Part shown: piece by piece, positions 1-13,390 of the stretch
Numbering within the stretch: the stretch's first letter is position 1
Layout of the letters: each line of letters opens with the position of its first letter
Notes under the pieces: model-generated
Database searches by the model: none
The model's input: the letters and a program-made list of their open reading frames with translations, nothing else
What the model was told of the DNA's origin: nothing
Program-made: the position numbers and the translations under genes
Source: Nectonema munidae
Taxonomy: Eukaryota; Nematomorpha; Nectonematoida; Nectonematidae
Assembly (NCBI GenBank): GCA_030549495.1
Contig: JAUIRK010000251.1
Coordinates: 186,001 to 250,000 of the forward strand
Length of the DNA: 64,000 bases
Reading direction: 5' to 3'

Positions 1-760
1 CTAATACTCAAAAAGGATTTAATGCTTGTTTGGTGGATTCTTGGATTCGTCTGATTTTTTGTCAGTTTTATTACGTGTTATATAATTTTAACTTAAATTA
101 TTATGGGTTATATAATATTTAACTTAAATTATTAGGTGCTATATAATATTTAAGTTAATTAAATTTAGAGCATTACAATTTTTTAATCAATCTATTAAAA
201 AATTTGCTAATAAAAATATTAATTTATTTGTTGAGAAAGAAGTATATACTATATACACAATTTTTTTATTTTTTGATTGTTGTAATTTAAATAAAAAATA
301 TAATGAGTTATTATTAGAAAGACTCAAAACCTTAAATTTGAAATTTAAATTCAATGTAATGCTAGCTCATTCATACAAACTAACTTTAAAAGCATCCAAA
401 ATTATATAAAAATAATATTTTATAAAAAAAAATTAAATTTTACTATTAGAATATAATGCAAAGAACACTTGTTGATCAAACAGAGAGATAAAGTTATTGA
501 AAATTTTATATAAACCACATCGCATTCCTAGCGAGTTACTAAATGTATAAGATGTTGCGCTAATGTCAATAAGAACACAAACTTTCACTGTGGATGAGTG
601 ATGTCGTAATGTAAGCTTTCAATTGTCATAGTTTTTTTCGTACTTCGAGATATAAGTACAAAATATAAATGATGTTATGTTAACATATACAACATGGTTC
701 GAGTGAATGTTCGACTTATCTAACTTTGAAATAAGCGATCTAACACGCTTTTGCTTTATG
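1..760. other. AT-rich sequence, no feature recognised
   Basis: No open frame above background, no terminal repeat and no RNA gene seen. Confidence 0.6.
28..29. other. No window-edge feature
   Basis: The left edge of the window cuts no recognisable feature. This marker only records that the edge was examined. Confidence 0.1.
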
Positions 761-1205
761 TTGCAACGCAAAATGTTTAATCTATTTTCTTAAACATAAT
801 TTATTAAAAAGTAATATTGTTTGTATTTGTAGTTTGGTGTCCTTCTTACATTGTTTATAAAAAGATTTTTAAATTATTGTCTATAACCTTTTTATCTAAG
901 CCAAAAAATAGCTTTCAAAAAAAAACTTTATCCTAAATTATATTTGAAAAAACTTGGTCAAAATTATTTTTTGAACCTTCTATTCATAAACTGAGCTTTG
1001 TTCATTTACAGGGATTCTTTAATATTATTGAATTTTCAGGCTTTTCTCGTGAGTTGCAAAAACACAAAGTTAGACTAAAATGATAAACATTTTTTATGTT
1101 GCGTTTTTGCAATGATGGGCACTAAAGATAGTGTCTATGAATTTATTTTCTAATCTAACAATTATAAATAAACAATTTTTAAAATCGAAGTCAGTGTCGC
1201 AATAC
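761..1205. repeat. Dispersed repeat, copy 1
   Basis: From ACGCAAAATGTTTAATCTA to AAAATCGAAGTCAG this stretch aligns end to end, same orientation, with 10455-10897. Shared blocks include TATTGTCTATAACCTTTTT, AAACTGAGCTTTGTTC and GAGTTGCAAAAACACAA. There is no coding capacity. It is probably a non-autonomous transposon of unknown class. Confidence 0.8.
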
Positions 1206-1748
1206 AGACTCCGCACAACTCACGTTTTGTGTAGCTTTCTGTGTTTATATATTCAATTGTAAAATAGGTTCATATTATCAACATAACCTGTGGTAAAATG
1301 AAAGATGAATACATAAATATAGTGCAACTTTTTATAGTCATCTAGGTAAAATAAAAATATGAGAATATGGGTTACGAGCATGTAATTGCATATAATCTAT
1401 ATATATTATGTTTAACAACTACCGCATGTCACTATATATATAACTTTATTACTTCCATGTAGACGATGAGCAATGCTTAAATTTTATCCTTAAAAATCGA
1501 AACAGTGTTTATGGCAAATGTGCATGCTAAATCATAATTTTTGTTTATATTAGTAGTAGTACAATAATTTTTTTGTAATTTACCAATCGCTGTGACCCAC
1601 GTTCCACCACAGATTATTGTCTAACGATACGCTTTTTCCAATTTATCTTACTTTTCTATATTATAAAATTTTACAATACTCTAGGTCAATGCTTTCCGAC
1701 AGGATGGGTCATTTAAAAAATTATAGCGAACCAAAGCAATTTTAAATA

Positions 1749-3679
1749 CAGTAGAATCTCGCTACTATGCCCCCTCGGTACTATGCCACTCTCGCTACTA
1801 TGCCACTTTCACTCGGTCAGGACAAAATTCAGTAGAAAATAAACTTACTATGCCACCACCTAATCTCGCTATTATGCCACTATTTATTTGTGTGTTGCGT
1901 TTTTTAATTATATTTCTCAACTTTTTTTACAAAATTAATGAATATATTTTTTTAGATTTATTGTTTTTATTTGCGTAAAAAATTAACATGTCAGATATAA
2001 AACGCAAGCGAACCGATTTCACTCTAAAGCAGAAAAAAGAAATTATTGATGCCGAAAAAAATGAGCCTAATCAGTCCAAGCTGGCCAGAGAAATAAGCAA
2101 GAAATGGGGTATTGAAGTGAAGTGAACTACGGTAAAAAGCATTCTCAGCAAAAAGGATGCAATCGAGGCTGCAATCAAAACTGGATTTTCATCGAAACGC
2201 GTTAAGTTGACGCAGGCTCACGATCCAAATCTCGATGAAGGGGTGCTCATGTGGCTGAAGCAAGCGAGAGGACAAAATCTGCCTGTCAGTGGAAGTCTGG
2301 TCAAAGAAAAGGCAATGAAACTGGCCGAGATAATGCACATTCCGGGATTCATGGCAAGCGACGGTTGGCTGGACAATTTCAAAAAGCGTCACGGCATTAC
2401 TTTTAAAACAATACAAGGAGAAGCAGAAGCGGTAAATTTGCAATCTCTTTTTGAGTGGCAACAACAGGTTCTCCGACCTTTGCTTCCACAATTTTCTGCA
2501 GAAGACGTCTTCAATCTAGACGAAACTGGACTCTTCTGGCAGCTGCTACCAAACAAGACCATGGCTTTCAGAGGAGAGCGGTGCACTGGAGGTAAAAAAA
2601 GTAAGCAAAGAATCACTCTTCTGGTTGGAGCAAACATGAGCGGCAACGAAAAGCTTCCTCTTCTGGTGATTGGCAATTCAAAGAAACCGCGTGCCTTCAA
2701 AAACAAAAAAATTCCGGTGACATACAAGGCAAATTCGAAAGCGTGGATGACGGCGGAGCTCTTCGAAGAAACATTGCGTGAGTGGAACGAGCGACTCATC
2801 AAGCAGGGACGCAAAGTGCTGCTTTGTCTCGATAACTTCTGTGGCCACCCATCTGATCTCCAGTTCGACAATATAAAGCTGCTATTTTTTCCTCCTAACA
2901 CAACATCAATCTCGCAACCAATGGATCATGGGGTTATAGAGAGTCTCAAACGCCACTACAAGAAACTTTTGCTCTCTCGCAGGCTTGAAGCCATAGACGA
3001 GGAAAGAGAGTTTAAGTTCACGTTGCTTGATGCTCTACACGTTGCCCGGTATGCTTGGGAGCAGGTTAACAAATCGGTCATCAAAAACTGTTTTGTAAAA
3101 GCTAAGTTTGTGGAAGAAGAAATTGATCAGATTGAGCCAAAAGATGAAGAGTTGCTCGAGATTTGGAATGCTTTGCCTACTGAGGAAAAGATGCACAATA
3201 ACGAGGAGATTGAGCTAACTGACTTTCTCAATGCTGACGAGCGTCTCGCAACTAGTGGCTCTCTTCTGCTAGAGGAGATTGCTGAGGAAGTGCTGAAAAG
3301 CAAGGAACAAATTGAAAGCGAAGACGACAAGGAAACTATCGAAGAGGAAGTGGTTCAATTCCAAGAAGCCCAAAGAGCGTGGAGCACTGTTCGAAAATTT
3401 GTGCAGCATTGTAGCGTAAAGCTCAAAGTGATGCAAGCGTGCGATTGTTTAGATCAAGAAATGCTTGAGATCCGCCATATGAAAATGCGTCAGACAACCA
3501 TTTTTGAGAGCTTTGGAATAGGACACAAATATATAAAAAAATAAAACTGTTTTTTAATAAATGTGATTTTATTTGAAAAAATAAGGCTATTTTTACAAAA
3601 CCCTCGCTACTATGCCACTCTCGCTACTATGCCACTTTTGGTCGGCCCCGAAGGGTGGCATAATAGCGAGATTTTACTG
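1749..3679 (+). mobile_element. Tigger (pogo superfamily) DNA transposon, nearly whole
   Basis: The element runs from CAGTAGAATCTCGC to the inverted GCGAGATTTTACTG and is flanked by TA on both sides (1747-1748 and 3680-3681), the pogo/mariner target duplication. Both ends carry tandem subrepeats of a CTCGCTACTATGCCAC unit in opposite orientation, which probably act as transposase binding sites. Total length is 1,931 bp with one transposase gene. Only one disabling change is visible in the coding region, so the insertion looks young compared with the other transposons here. Confidence 0.95.
1988..3544 (+). pseudogene. Tigger transposase, one in-frame stop
   Basis: From the ATG at 1988 the frame gives 518 codons with a single internal TGA at 2123-2125 (codon 46). 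Order: a psq-type helix-turn-helix (KRKRTDFTLKQKKEIIDAE), a CENP-B-type DNA-binding domain (about residues 75-145), then the DDE domain with NLDETGLFW (Asp178), LLCLDNFCGHP (Asp282) and QPMDHGVIESLKRHY (Asp313). The last two catalytic Asp are 31 apart, as in Tigger. An acidic C-terminal tail follows, and an AATAAA lies just after the stop. A protein starting after the stop would lose the first DNA-binding motif. The stop may be a real mutation or a consensus error. Confidence 0.92.
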
Positions 3680-3681
3680 TA

Positions 3682-6340
3682 CTAAAAAATACAAAAAAAA
3701 ACCATAAAAGTTTTTTATTGTTGAGTTTAATTTTTAAGTTTGGTTTTTTACTAAAACTTAAATTCTATAGAGGAATATAAAAATAAAAAGATTATATGAC
3801 TAAATATACCATGTCATCAATAATAATTTATATTTTTATGTTTGAAAAGTTTTTATAATTTTTTGTTCTTATGATGTATATAAAATATTTTTATTTAATA
3901 TATTCTATACGAAACTGGTCTCAGGTTGGCTTGATTTCTGTGATAGTTTATCAAATTTGCTAACTTCACTCAACTATCCTAATATACATATTATCTAACA
4001 TATACTACATGCGACTTTCTTATATTCATTTTCAAGTGTGGGTTTATATAATAAATTTGATGATATCATACGTGGAGCTAATTTATTTTTAGATATGTAT
4101 TATCTATTTTTTTTTATAAAATATAAGATTATTCAACCCCTCTTTTTCTTACTTAAAATTTTAGCTTTTTTGTATATATATATTACTGTTACTTAAAAAA
4201 TTTAAATGGATCGACCCTTTTTACAAACAATATTTTGTAATTACATCTGCTATTATTCGAATTCATTTTTTTCATTAAATTTTTTTTTGCATCGAATAAA
4301 CTAATATTGAATCTATGAAGCAGTGAATAAAAGAGATACTATGGAAATTTTTAAAATCGTATAATATTTCAATATGTGTTTTATTTTTTTCTTTGTTTTA
4401 AAATATGCATCTGCTGCTCATTGTATTTTAGGGGATGCTTATACTTAAATTTTCGTAGCTATTTTTTTTATTTTTCAGATTTTCCTATTTCCTTATATTC
4501 TAGTGAAATTTTTTGCCACATTATTTTGCACTAGATAAAAAGTTAATATCTTTCTACTCTTATCAAGGCCTAAATATTTTTTGAGAGTTGTTTTCTAAGA
4601 TATTTAAATGATTTTAATAACATGATTGATTCACTAAAATCAAAATTAACAGAATCTACATTTTTTTATTAACAGAAATATTTAAAGATTAATGTTATGC
4701 TAATGTTTTTTAATTTCAATACATTTTTTATGGAATTAAATTATAGTTTATTCTGAGGGTTTACCTGGAGACAAAATTTTTTATCAGGCAACCCGATTTT
4801 GTGGACTTGTCGCCCGTATGGCGAGTCAAAATTTTACAGTAACTTCAAGGTTGATATTCATGCGTAATGAATGCACAATTATTAAGAAAAGAAATCTCCT
4901 TTTTATGCTTTCACTAAATTGTGATTACAAAACGTTTCTACTTGCTACATTGCATAATATACATTTATCATATTTAGAAAGCTAATACGCAGTTATGTGC
5001 TATAATAACAATAAAGAAAATGCAATCGAATTTTTTAAAATTAACAACCACGTTAACATTATATTTATGTTAATTTTAAGTTATTTTCAAGTTAATGAGT
5101 CTGTTGATTCTTTAATTTTTCCTTATTTATATTTTCACAGGCAGTTTTATAAAAGATTATAATATCAAGCCGCAATATATATTTATTTGACTCCTATTGC
5201 TTAAAGCTGCAAAATTTTCAATGCGATCATGTATTTAAATTCTAAATACTTTATTTTGTTATTTATAAAAATAGTATTTTTTTGAAAAAATTAACAAAAA
5301 GTAGGAAATTTTTTATGTTAACAACGACCAAAAAATTAATTAAATGATAAAGATAACGAAGTACTATTTTGTTCAAAGTTATTTTTAGTAATAACAATTC
5401 CAAGTCAAATGTTTCGTTATATTTTATTGTCAGACAGCATAAAAATATTTTACCGAAAAAAAATTAGACCATGAGCGCTACTGAAAAAAACATAGATGCT
5501 ATATAAGTGATAATATTAAGATTTTAATATAATAAACTAAGCTAAATTATAGATAATATATTAAAAAAATTCTATTGAACAAAGGATAATTTAAGAAAGA
5601 TAAAATAGAACTGAAATAGTATATATAAACAAAACATAATCTATAATTTTATATTTTTAAGAACAGAAATTTCTCTTTTTGGCCACATCCTCAGAGTGTA
5701 TATTGTGAAAGAAACACTGTTTACACTATAAATATAAACAGTTTTAATATAAAGTTTTCTCTTGACTGCGATGTGCTTACCTTCAATAGAGACAAGTAAT
5801 TTTTTACACATCTTTTTTTAAATATTCAACAAATGATGCCTAGATGATAAAAAAAGGAAGCATCTATGGTTCAACTATTTTTTTAGTTTCAATGAAAGTG
5901 AAATTCAAATAGATGCTTTTAAGATTTTTATCATGACTTATTGATGTATGTCAAAATTTATATCATTTATTTAAGATGCCTGATAAAATTTATATAACTT
6001 CTTTTACTTACAAAATAATCTTTTGAAATATCTTTTGTTACGTTGCCTGCTATTTAACATTAACAAGGTTACGTGCGAAAATATATATTATTTCTTTCGA
6101 AGATTTCATTACCCTATATTTGAATATATTGACAGTATTTCAACACCTATTAAACATTTCAAAAAAAGAATAAAACTTAAACTTAATAGACATTTGCTAC
6201 TTTTCAATTTTAATTTCGATATGAGATAGTATTGGTGTGGGATTTCTTCATCTCACATTGTCGGTATAAATATAACGAATACTCTCCTTAAAAAGCAGTA
6301 AAGTGGTATTTCACAAATACTTACAATATATAGGTACGCA
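3682..6340. other. AT-rich spacer, no feature recognised
   Basis: Stops are dense in all frames. A slightly GC-richer patch at 4,755-4,860 shows no coding pattern. Confidence 0.6.
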
Positions 6341-6369
6341 TACTACAAATAAACTAAGCGTAAACTACC

Positions 6370-6500
6370 AGAAAAAATAAACCGCACACGCGTGCTCAAA
6401 GGTGTGGTGATGCGTATGCGAGATATGAATTCTCTGCGTTCACAAACGCGTAAAGCCAAGTGTACTTGGCTTAACACAGTATATTGCTGCATCACCATTA
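6370..6500. other. Local CpG-rich patch
   Basis: A short GC- and CpG-rich stretch (CGCACACGCGTGC, GATGCGTATGCG, ACAAACGCGTAAAG) in otherwise CpG-poor DNA. It contains an 8-bp-arm hairpin, AGCCAAGT-GT-ACTTGGCT. No coding pattern is convincing. It may be a transposon end or a small promoter. Confidence 0.35.
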
Positions 6501-7209
6501 CCACCATAATGGAGTAAAAAGCCCATCGTTTATTCATTTGGCTTTCACTAAAGATAGATTTATCTTGCTGAAAAGATTGTCAAATAAATCAAGTTTTTAC
6601 TGTCGCTTTAAATTTTGGATTACTATATGTATAAAATTAAGAAAAAAATTCATTTATAATTCAAAGTTTTGTTTATTTTCCTTTATTCTATGGAAAAAAA
6701 ATTTAACGCCATCTAGATAAACTATTTTTTCTGGTTGAAAATTATAATTTCAAAATTAAAAAGGAAAAAACAAAGTGTACACTGTTTTCAAATTAAATCA
6801 AGTTAAATCACGGAAACCGATGAAAATAATATTTTATTTGTGAAAAACTAACACAAAAAGACACAAGCTTAGACAAATATTACACATGAAAGTATGTGAA
6901 ACGATATAATACTTTCTCATCATCTTTCAATTTAAACTGAGCAATAAGTTGTTTATGCATTGTATATGTTTTCCACCATTTCTTCAGTACTAAGTCTTTT
7001 CAACAACAACCATGAAATTTAATGATCCATTTATTGTGACGCAGATCTTCAAGCAACGCAATAAAGTATATAAAAAGTGTCAAACTCATGAATAATGTTT
7101 ACAGTCGTTTGTGATACGTTTTGTGTAACTATTGATTTTCTTACATGTGTAGTTTTATGGTCTGAAGTGTTCATCAATTACAATCTTTAGCCAACATCAA
7201 TTTAAACCA

Positions 7210-8866
7210 TGAGTTTTCATCCTCATATACTTCTAAATCCAGTGAAGAGGGGTTTTCTGAATGTTCGGAAGATATGGCTTCTCATGTTTTCGAGAATTTA
7301 ATTCTCAATAATCTGTTATTGAATCCGAAGAGGATGATGACGACAGTCATGATAATGATCAAGAAACAAACACGGAAAATATAGATGATAGCCTCTTGGC
7401 TCCAGATGGAACCAAATATACTTGGGATTCTCAAAACTCTGTTTGTGGTCCCAGTTTGATTCGGAATAGACGCAATCTGTCATCTAGGCCTTTTGGATCT
7501 TCAAATGAAGCACAAGGTTTGAAGAACCATTATGAAATTTTCAAACTGTTTTTTGAGATAACTTTGATGAATCATATAGTGGAGATGACGGAAAAAAAGC
7601 TGCAGAGAACTACAAGTAAATTTTTGCCTTACACATTTCATTTTATTTTTAATGTCAATTGCAAATGGGAAGAACTTAGAAGCTGATACCAAAGATTTCA
7701 AATTTCTGACCTCATGGCATACTTTGGTTGTGTTCTCCACATCGGTCAAGACAGAAAATTATCACACGACAACTTTTTTCAAAAAATTAAGAACCATTCC
7801 TTTGAGCAGCTATTGGTAGACGTATGTTCATGTTTATAAACATTTTCATTAGGTTTGATGATCATAATGTTAGAGACAAAAATGACAAAATCTCTCCCAT
7901 AAGATTTATTCATGATAATTTTTTTAAAAAGTGTCATAAATTCTGGACTCCTCTTAAAACAGTTACGATTGATGAACAACTAATTAAATTTATAGGTGGT
8001 TGTCCTATGAAGGTCTACGACCAAAATTTTTTCAAGCTTTCAAATTTGTAAGCGTTTGATTTCACAATGTGACTTACCTCATAGTTGTGAAATATATTTG
8101 GACCGCTTTTTCACTTCACATGAATTAGCAAAGTGGGCTCTTGAGTTTAATTTGACTATTTGTGGCACAGTAAATCCAAACCGTAGATTTGTGCCTACTT
8201 TACTCAAACCAAAATATTTTAAAAATTTAAACCTACAAGAAACTGAGAGCAGGATTATTTATACTGAGTTTGCATCCCTTTCAATATACATACCGTTGAA
8301 ACATGCGACAAAAAACTTCAAGCCAGTATACGTGCTATCTTCGAAACACACAAGAAATGTTATATCAAATATTAAAAATAAACCAAAAGCTTTTTTGTGT
8401 TACAATGAAAATAAATATGGCGTCGACAGCTTCAACAGAATGGCAAGGGAGTATACGTGCTACAAATCAAGTAGACGCTTGACGATGGCCGTGTTTACTT
8501 ATTATTTGGACATTGCCGCTTACAACTCTTGGGATATTTTTCAACATAATTGCCCAGAAAATGTTTTTTCTTCAAAAAGAGGGGAAGAAATGTTTTTTTG
8601 AAAAGCTTATCTCAAAGTCTTTGTGAACAGTCAATGCTACTCCGCTCGAATATTTCTCTAATTTCAATGCCAGTTAGAAGCATTCTATCCTACTTTGGAT
8701 TTCATACACCTCAGGAAGCGTCAGAAACTCCTACTTCGAACAGAGGTTACTGTTCTATAGCCTATTGTACACCAAGAACAAGAGGTACACGTAAATGTTC
8801 TCTTTGCAAAAAATTCATTTGCAAAAAGCATTCTTTTTCAGTGTGCCCTAAATGTAACTCTATTTG
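7210..8866 (+). pseudogene. piggyBac-family transposase, decayed
   Basis: Pieces in three frames keep family order: an acidic N-terminus (around SEEDDDDSHDND), LAPDGTKYTWDSQN, ISDLMAYFGCVLHIGQDRKL, then FIHDNFFKK and TVTIDEQLIKFIGGCP (first catalytic Asp), IYLDRFFTSHELAKWAL (second Asp), KYGVDSFNRMAREYTCYKSS leading to YYLDIAAYNSWDIF (third Asp), and a C-terminal Cys-rich domain ending CSLCKKFICKKHSFSVCPKC. The three Asp are present. Frames change near 7,690, 7,840, 8,050 and 8,590, and about 50-80 residues are missing after GGCP, so it cannot make an active transposase. I could not identify terminal repeats or TTAA flanks. Confidence 0.9.
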
Positions 8867-9289
8867 AATATAATATGTTCAAATTAAACTTTGTAATTTT
8901 TATTTTAATTGTTATATTTTATGCTGTATTCAATAAAGTTTTGTTTGTTCTTTACAGGTATTTTTTCTCGAATTAGATTTGCACAGGCAGTAATAGTATG
9001 AACTTTAGTTGTTTCCTTTTTGTTGCGGTAGAGTGAGAACAGTGATGGACTCTCCTGTCTTGTGTATTAGTTTCTAACCCCCTTCAAATGATCCTAATCA
9101 TAATTTTATGCAAGAGGAGTATGATACTGTTTTGTGCAGTACGGACTTTTTTGGCGTGCATTTTAAAAACAAGCTAATGTTGATTTTATTTGGAGTTTTT
9201 AGCTTTACTCACTACTTTAGTGTTTTTATCTTATTTTTTCTCAACAATTGATAATAATCCTTTCTAACTTACTTTCGAATTGTGTTATG

Positions 9290-9655
9290 TGGGTGTAGGA
9301 CAAAATCCCCTCCCCCTTTCTCATGAGGAGGAGATTCTTTCTTACCTTTAAATTCAATAAAGTGAATTTTTTTTAAATATGTACTAAAAAACAAAGTTAT
9401 GTAATATACACGCTCAATTATGCTATGATTTTGCGAGGGAGGGGGGGGGGGGGGGTTGTCTTCTATCTCATTCTGAAGGGAGGAATTTTGTCAGGTAGGG
9501 CTTTTGTCTGTACACGTCCTTTTTGTGTTTTGTTAACACTAATTCTAATATTTAAACCAAGTTTTTGTGTTCTGTCCTCTTTCTCATTTTGAGAGAATGG
9601 ATTTTGTCCAGGGGGGGGGGAGCTTTTGTCCGGGGGAGGGGGGATTTTGTCCGGC
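9290..9655. repeat. G-tract MITE, copy 1
   Basis: It begins with GGACAAAATCCCC and ends with GGGGATTTTGTCC, a short inverted terminal repeat, with long G runs at 9,437-9,454 and 9,609-9,618. From 9,462 it matches, inverted, the repeat at 31,514-31,830 (shared blocks GAAGGGAGGAATTTTGTC, TTGTTAACACTAATTCTAAT and CTCATTTTGAGAGAA). Confidence 0.7.
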
Positions 9656-10454
9656 CCCGTGTTATGTATATCTTATTACAATCCTGTTTTGATATTAATT
9701 TGAAGTATACATTTGCTCCTACACTCTAAAGCTAATCTAAATTATTGGTGCTCTTTGTATAAAAAACTAACATTGAACAAATATCATAAAAGTCTCCTAA
9801 AGTATTTTATATCACTCTAAGTTTAGAAGCACGCAACCATACATGTTACATTCATTGCAAGCGGTGAAGTTTTATTTACATAGGTTACTTGATCATACAA
9901 AATGTCAAAAATACAGAGAAAAACCATTTTTTTTAATAATTTTTACAAACTAAACGAAAGTACTAACAATTAACTTTAATTAACTGAAGATTTTTTTGTT
10001 TGTTTTATATTTATCATGGAGAAAAATAAGATTGAATTAACAAAATGGAGTAAAAAGCTCAACAGTGGTAAGCGATACTCTTTCTAAAAAATCTGCAAAG
10101 TAATATGATGAGTTTGAGAAAAAAATAATAAAAATTGGAATAATTTTAAAAATAAATTTTTTTGGAAACCAGCCTAAGACACTTTCCACAACAATAGGCA
10201 TTGGATGGTATATGTTTTAAAAAATATACTTGTAGAATTTTTGAAAAACAGTGGTTCATAAAAAAGTGGTACCCTGAAAAACATCCTTTTGGCAAAGCGA
10301 AATGCTGTGTTGAAGATGCCTTGGAGCTTTGCCAAGCTCCTAATATAATATAGTATAAGATAAGAATATACTGTCATTATAAGATTCTGGAATAGGAGAA
10401 TTTCTGTATAAACGTATAACTGTATTCGTTTTCTACATTATGTAAAAATTATTG

Positions 10455-10897
10455 TTGTAACGCAAAATGTTTGATCTATTTTCTTCAACATAGTTTATAA
10501 AAATGTTATTCTTTGTCTTTGTTTCATTGTCTTCAAAAAGATTTTCAAATTATTGTCTATAACCTTTTTATCTAAACCGAAACAATAGCATTCAAAAACT
10601 AAATTAATTCTAAATTATTTTTCTTAAAGTATTTGGTTTAAAATTTTTTCCAAAAACTTTCTACTTATAAACTGAGCTTTGTTCCATTACAAGGTATTTG
10701 TATAATAAAAAGGTTAATTCTTCAATTTTATTGAATTTTTCAACTTTTTCTATGAGTTGCAAAAACACAATATTAGACAAAAATGATAAAGATTTTTTGT
10801 GTACCGTTTTTGCAAAGTTGGGGACTAAAGAGGGTGCCTACGAATTTATTTTTTAGTAACAATTATGAATAAAACTATTTTTAAAATCGGAGTCAGA
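10455..10897. repeat. Dispersed repeat, copy 2
   Basis: Direct-orientation relative of 761-1205, with many small differences. It is followed by a short run rich in GACTCCGAC-like motifs (10,916-10,975), and the other copy is also followed by one such motif. Confidence 0.8.
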
Positions 10898-10999
10898 TTT
10901 ATAATAATAATTATTACGACTTTAACTCCGACTACTTCTCAAACGTGCGATCCATCTACTCCGACTCCACAACCTTAAGAGTAGTTTTAATTATTTTTA

Positions 11000-13390
11000 G
11001 TATATCGAACATGAATTCTTATTCTCAGATTTGACTAAAAGTGAGGATGCTAAGCCAGTCTAGCCCTCTAGTTTCGGAGCATATGCTCTTCTTATCATCC
11101 ATAAAGTGATGCTTACTAACTCTATTGATTGATTGATTAATTTGTGGTGTGCTTTGGTTCAATATACCAATGAATGAGTAGAAATGGAATGCTTTTAAAC
11201 AGTTTAAATATATTTATTTAAAATATTCTAATTTAGACTGATTAAATATATCAAATTTTTTTATGATATAATACACAGTTTAGTGTAAATCAAGGATAAA
11301 ACGAATAATGTAGGGATTAAATTATATACGTTTGTAAAGAAATTCTCGTGACACGATGACAGAGAAAATGGGAGGTTTTAAACATTTTTTGTTTCATGTC
11401 TCAATCGTTAATTGGCCAGTATGGTTGCATATGCTGAGAATAAAGACAGGTACTAGAGATTTCATCCGATGATCCCTGTAGCTTCTTGTGAGAAAAGGCA
11501 TTTTTGTGATGTTCGCATTTTGTCTTCTCCCTTTAGGCAAGATATATTCTCTGTCACTTTGGCAATGCTGTGAAATTCGAATGTATTGTCTTTCATGCGT
11601 TACCACTATTTAATCTGTTTTGAACTTTAGGCTCATTTTTATTAAATAATTTTATGTTAACATGAAATTTTTATATTTAAATGAAAATATGCAAAAAATT
11701 TACCCATGAATCTTTATCTCTACAGAATAAAGCTCTTTATTAGGGGGAACGTAAGGGCAAAACCCTTTTTTTATTTTTCCTGAATCACCCACTAAGTTCT
11801 TGCGGATTTCACTGCTTAAACAAGTATTTTGTTTTACTTGAATACATACTCTTGAATTTATTTTTATAAAATGCTATTCCATTTTGCTACAAAAAAAGTT
11901 ATATACATATACTACTTTTATCATGTATTTTTCACACATTCTTCTATTTGGTTGATATTCGAATATTACGGAATATAGTACTCAAAAATAAAAATGATTT
12001 ATTTCTCTTTAATTTTGATATCTTTGATGAGCCAAAAAGGTCAATGCATGTTATCGAAAATGATTTAACTCTCTCCTAATTTGATTGGGTATAAAAAAAA
12101 AATTAAAATCTCGCGTAAATTGATTAGCTATAAAAAAAATTATTCAAAATTATTCATTCAATTAAATCAAATAATTTGCGTACTCTCCTGTTACGTGACG
12201 AAAAAAGAGCGTAACTTTTTAAATATGTAATAGAGAAAGTATAACATCGGTACTAAATTCGGAGATTCTGATTCATATTTTAGTTGATGTCATTTGGAAT
12301 ATTTGTTGTGTACTATGGCTCTATTTTATAATTGTCTATTTTATGAAGGAAGCAATATAATTATCCAGTTTTGTATATGATGGGTATTACATGCTTTCAT
12401 ACAAAAATTATAATTTCTAAATTAATTAATTTAGTTTTAAATATGGTACGATGAAATTTAATATTACGTGAGAAATAAAGACAATAAATAAAAATAAGGT
12501 CATATGTAGTGTCAGATGCAAGCAAATAAATATTTAAAAAAATGGGTAACTAATCCTTTTTAGTATAAAAGCAGAGATTTGCAACAAAGGTTTTAAACCG
12601 ACCCGAAAAAACCATTAATTTGAATTTTCAGTGCCCCAAATTTGCAGATCTCGTGTTTATCACAAGTAATTTATTTCCTCATCACTATTAATTTATTATA
12701 TATCTGTAAACTGTATGAATTTCAAGCTAACATTTGTGATTTTATCCATTATCATCATTCTCCAAAAATACAGGATGTAGCAAATTATATTTTCAAAGGT
12801 TTGTATCCGCAATGTATTCATCAGCATACATTACATAATAATATTTAAGAAAGATGTCAATCTAAAATAAAATTAACTCATAATTTCATCATTTGTGAGT
12901 AAATCACTAAGTAAATAAAGAGAAAACTATAAAAATGGGCATCTAAAACGAACGTAATTGAAAAACGTTTCTACATTTTTGACATATCTCCAACTGGTTA
13001 ATTACGACTTTCATTGCCCCAACTGCCCGACTGGAATTTTGCAGATCTATGTTGTAAACTATTTCTTATGATAAAACAAACTACACTTCTCTACCAAAGT
13101 TTAAAAATCTCATTATTGAATTTAAAATTTTGATTACACTTTTACATTGTTTTATAGGGGTTAAGAACGGTCAAATCGGCGTTCGTTTAAAATTCTCTAT
13201 TTTCTCGCTCATTTTAGAGGGAAATTACACCTGTAGAGACGTAAGAAGAAAGATTTAGTCATTGGGATCATTATGGCAATGCTAAATTATGAGTTTATAC
13301 ATTTAACTTTCTTGTAACATTTATTCCCTTTATGCGTATAAAATCGAATATTAGTATCAAAGATGACAGACACTTTTCTGTTCAATTCAT
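11000..13390. other. AT-rich spacer, no gene recognised
   Basis: Short open frames occur at 11,394-11,606 (minus) and 12,642-12,848 (plus). Neither has a recognisable motif or flanking signals. Confidence 0.6.

Noticed and set aside
28-29. A truncated feature at the left window edge
   Set aside because: Nothing recognisable is cut by the edge. The two-base entry in the feature list is only a marker and carries no biological claim.
2389-2901. Minus-strand open frame of 170 codons
   Set aside because: It is the complementary shadow of the Tigger transposase coding region.
9437-9455. Telomere-like or switch-like G tract
   Set aside because: It is a plain G run inside a dispersed MITE, and no telomeric unit is repeated.
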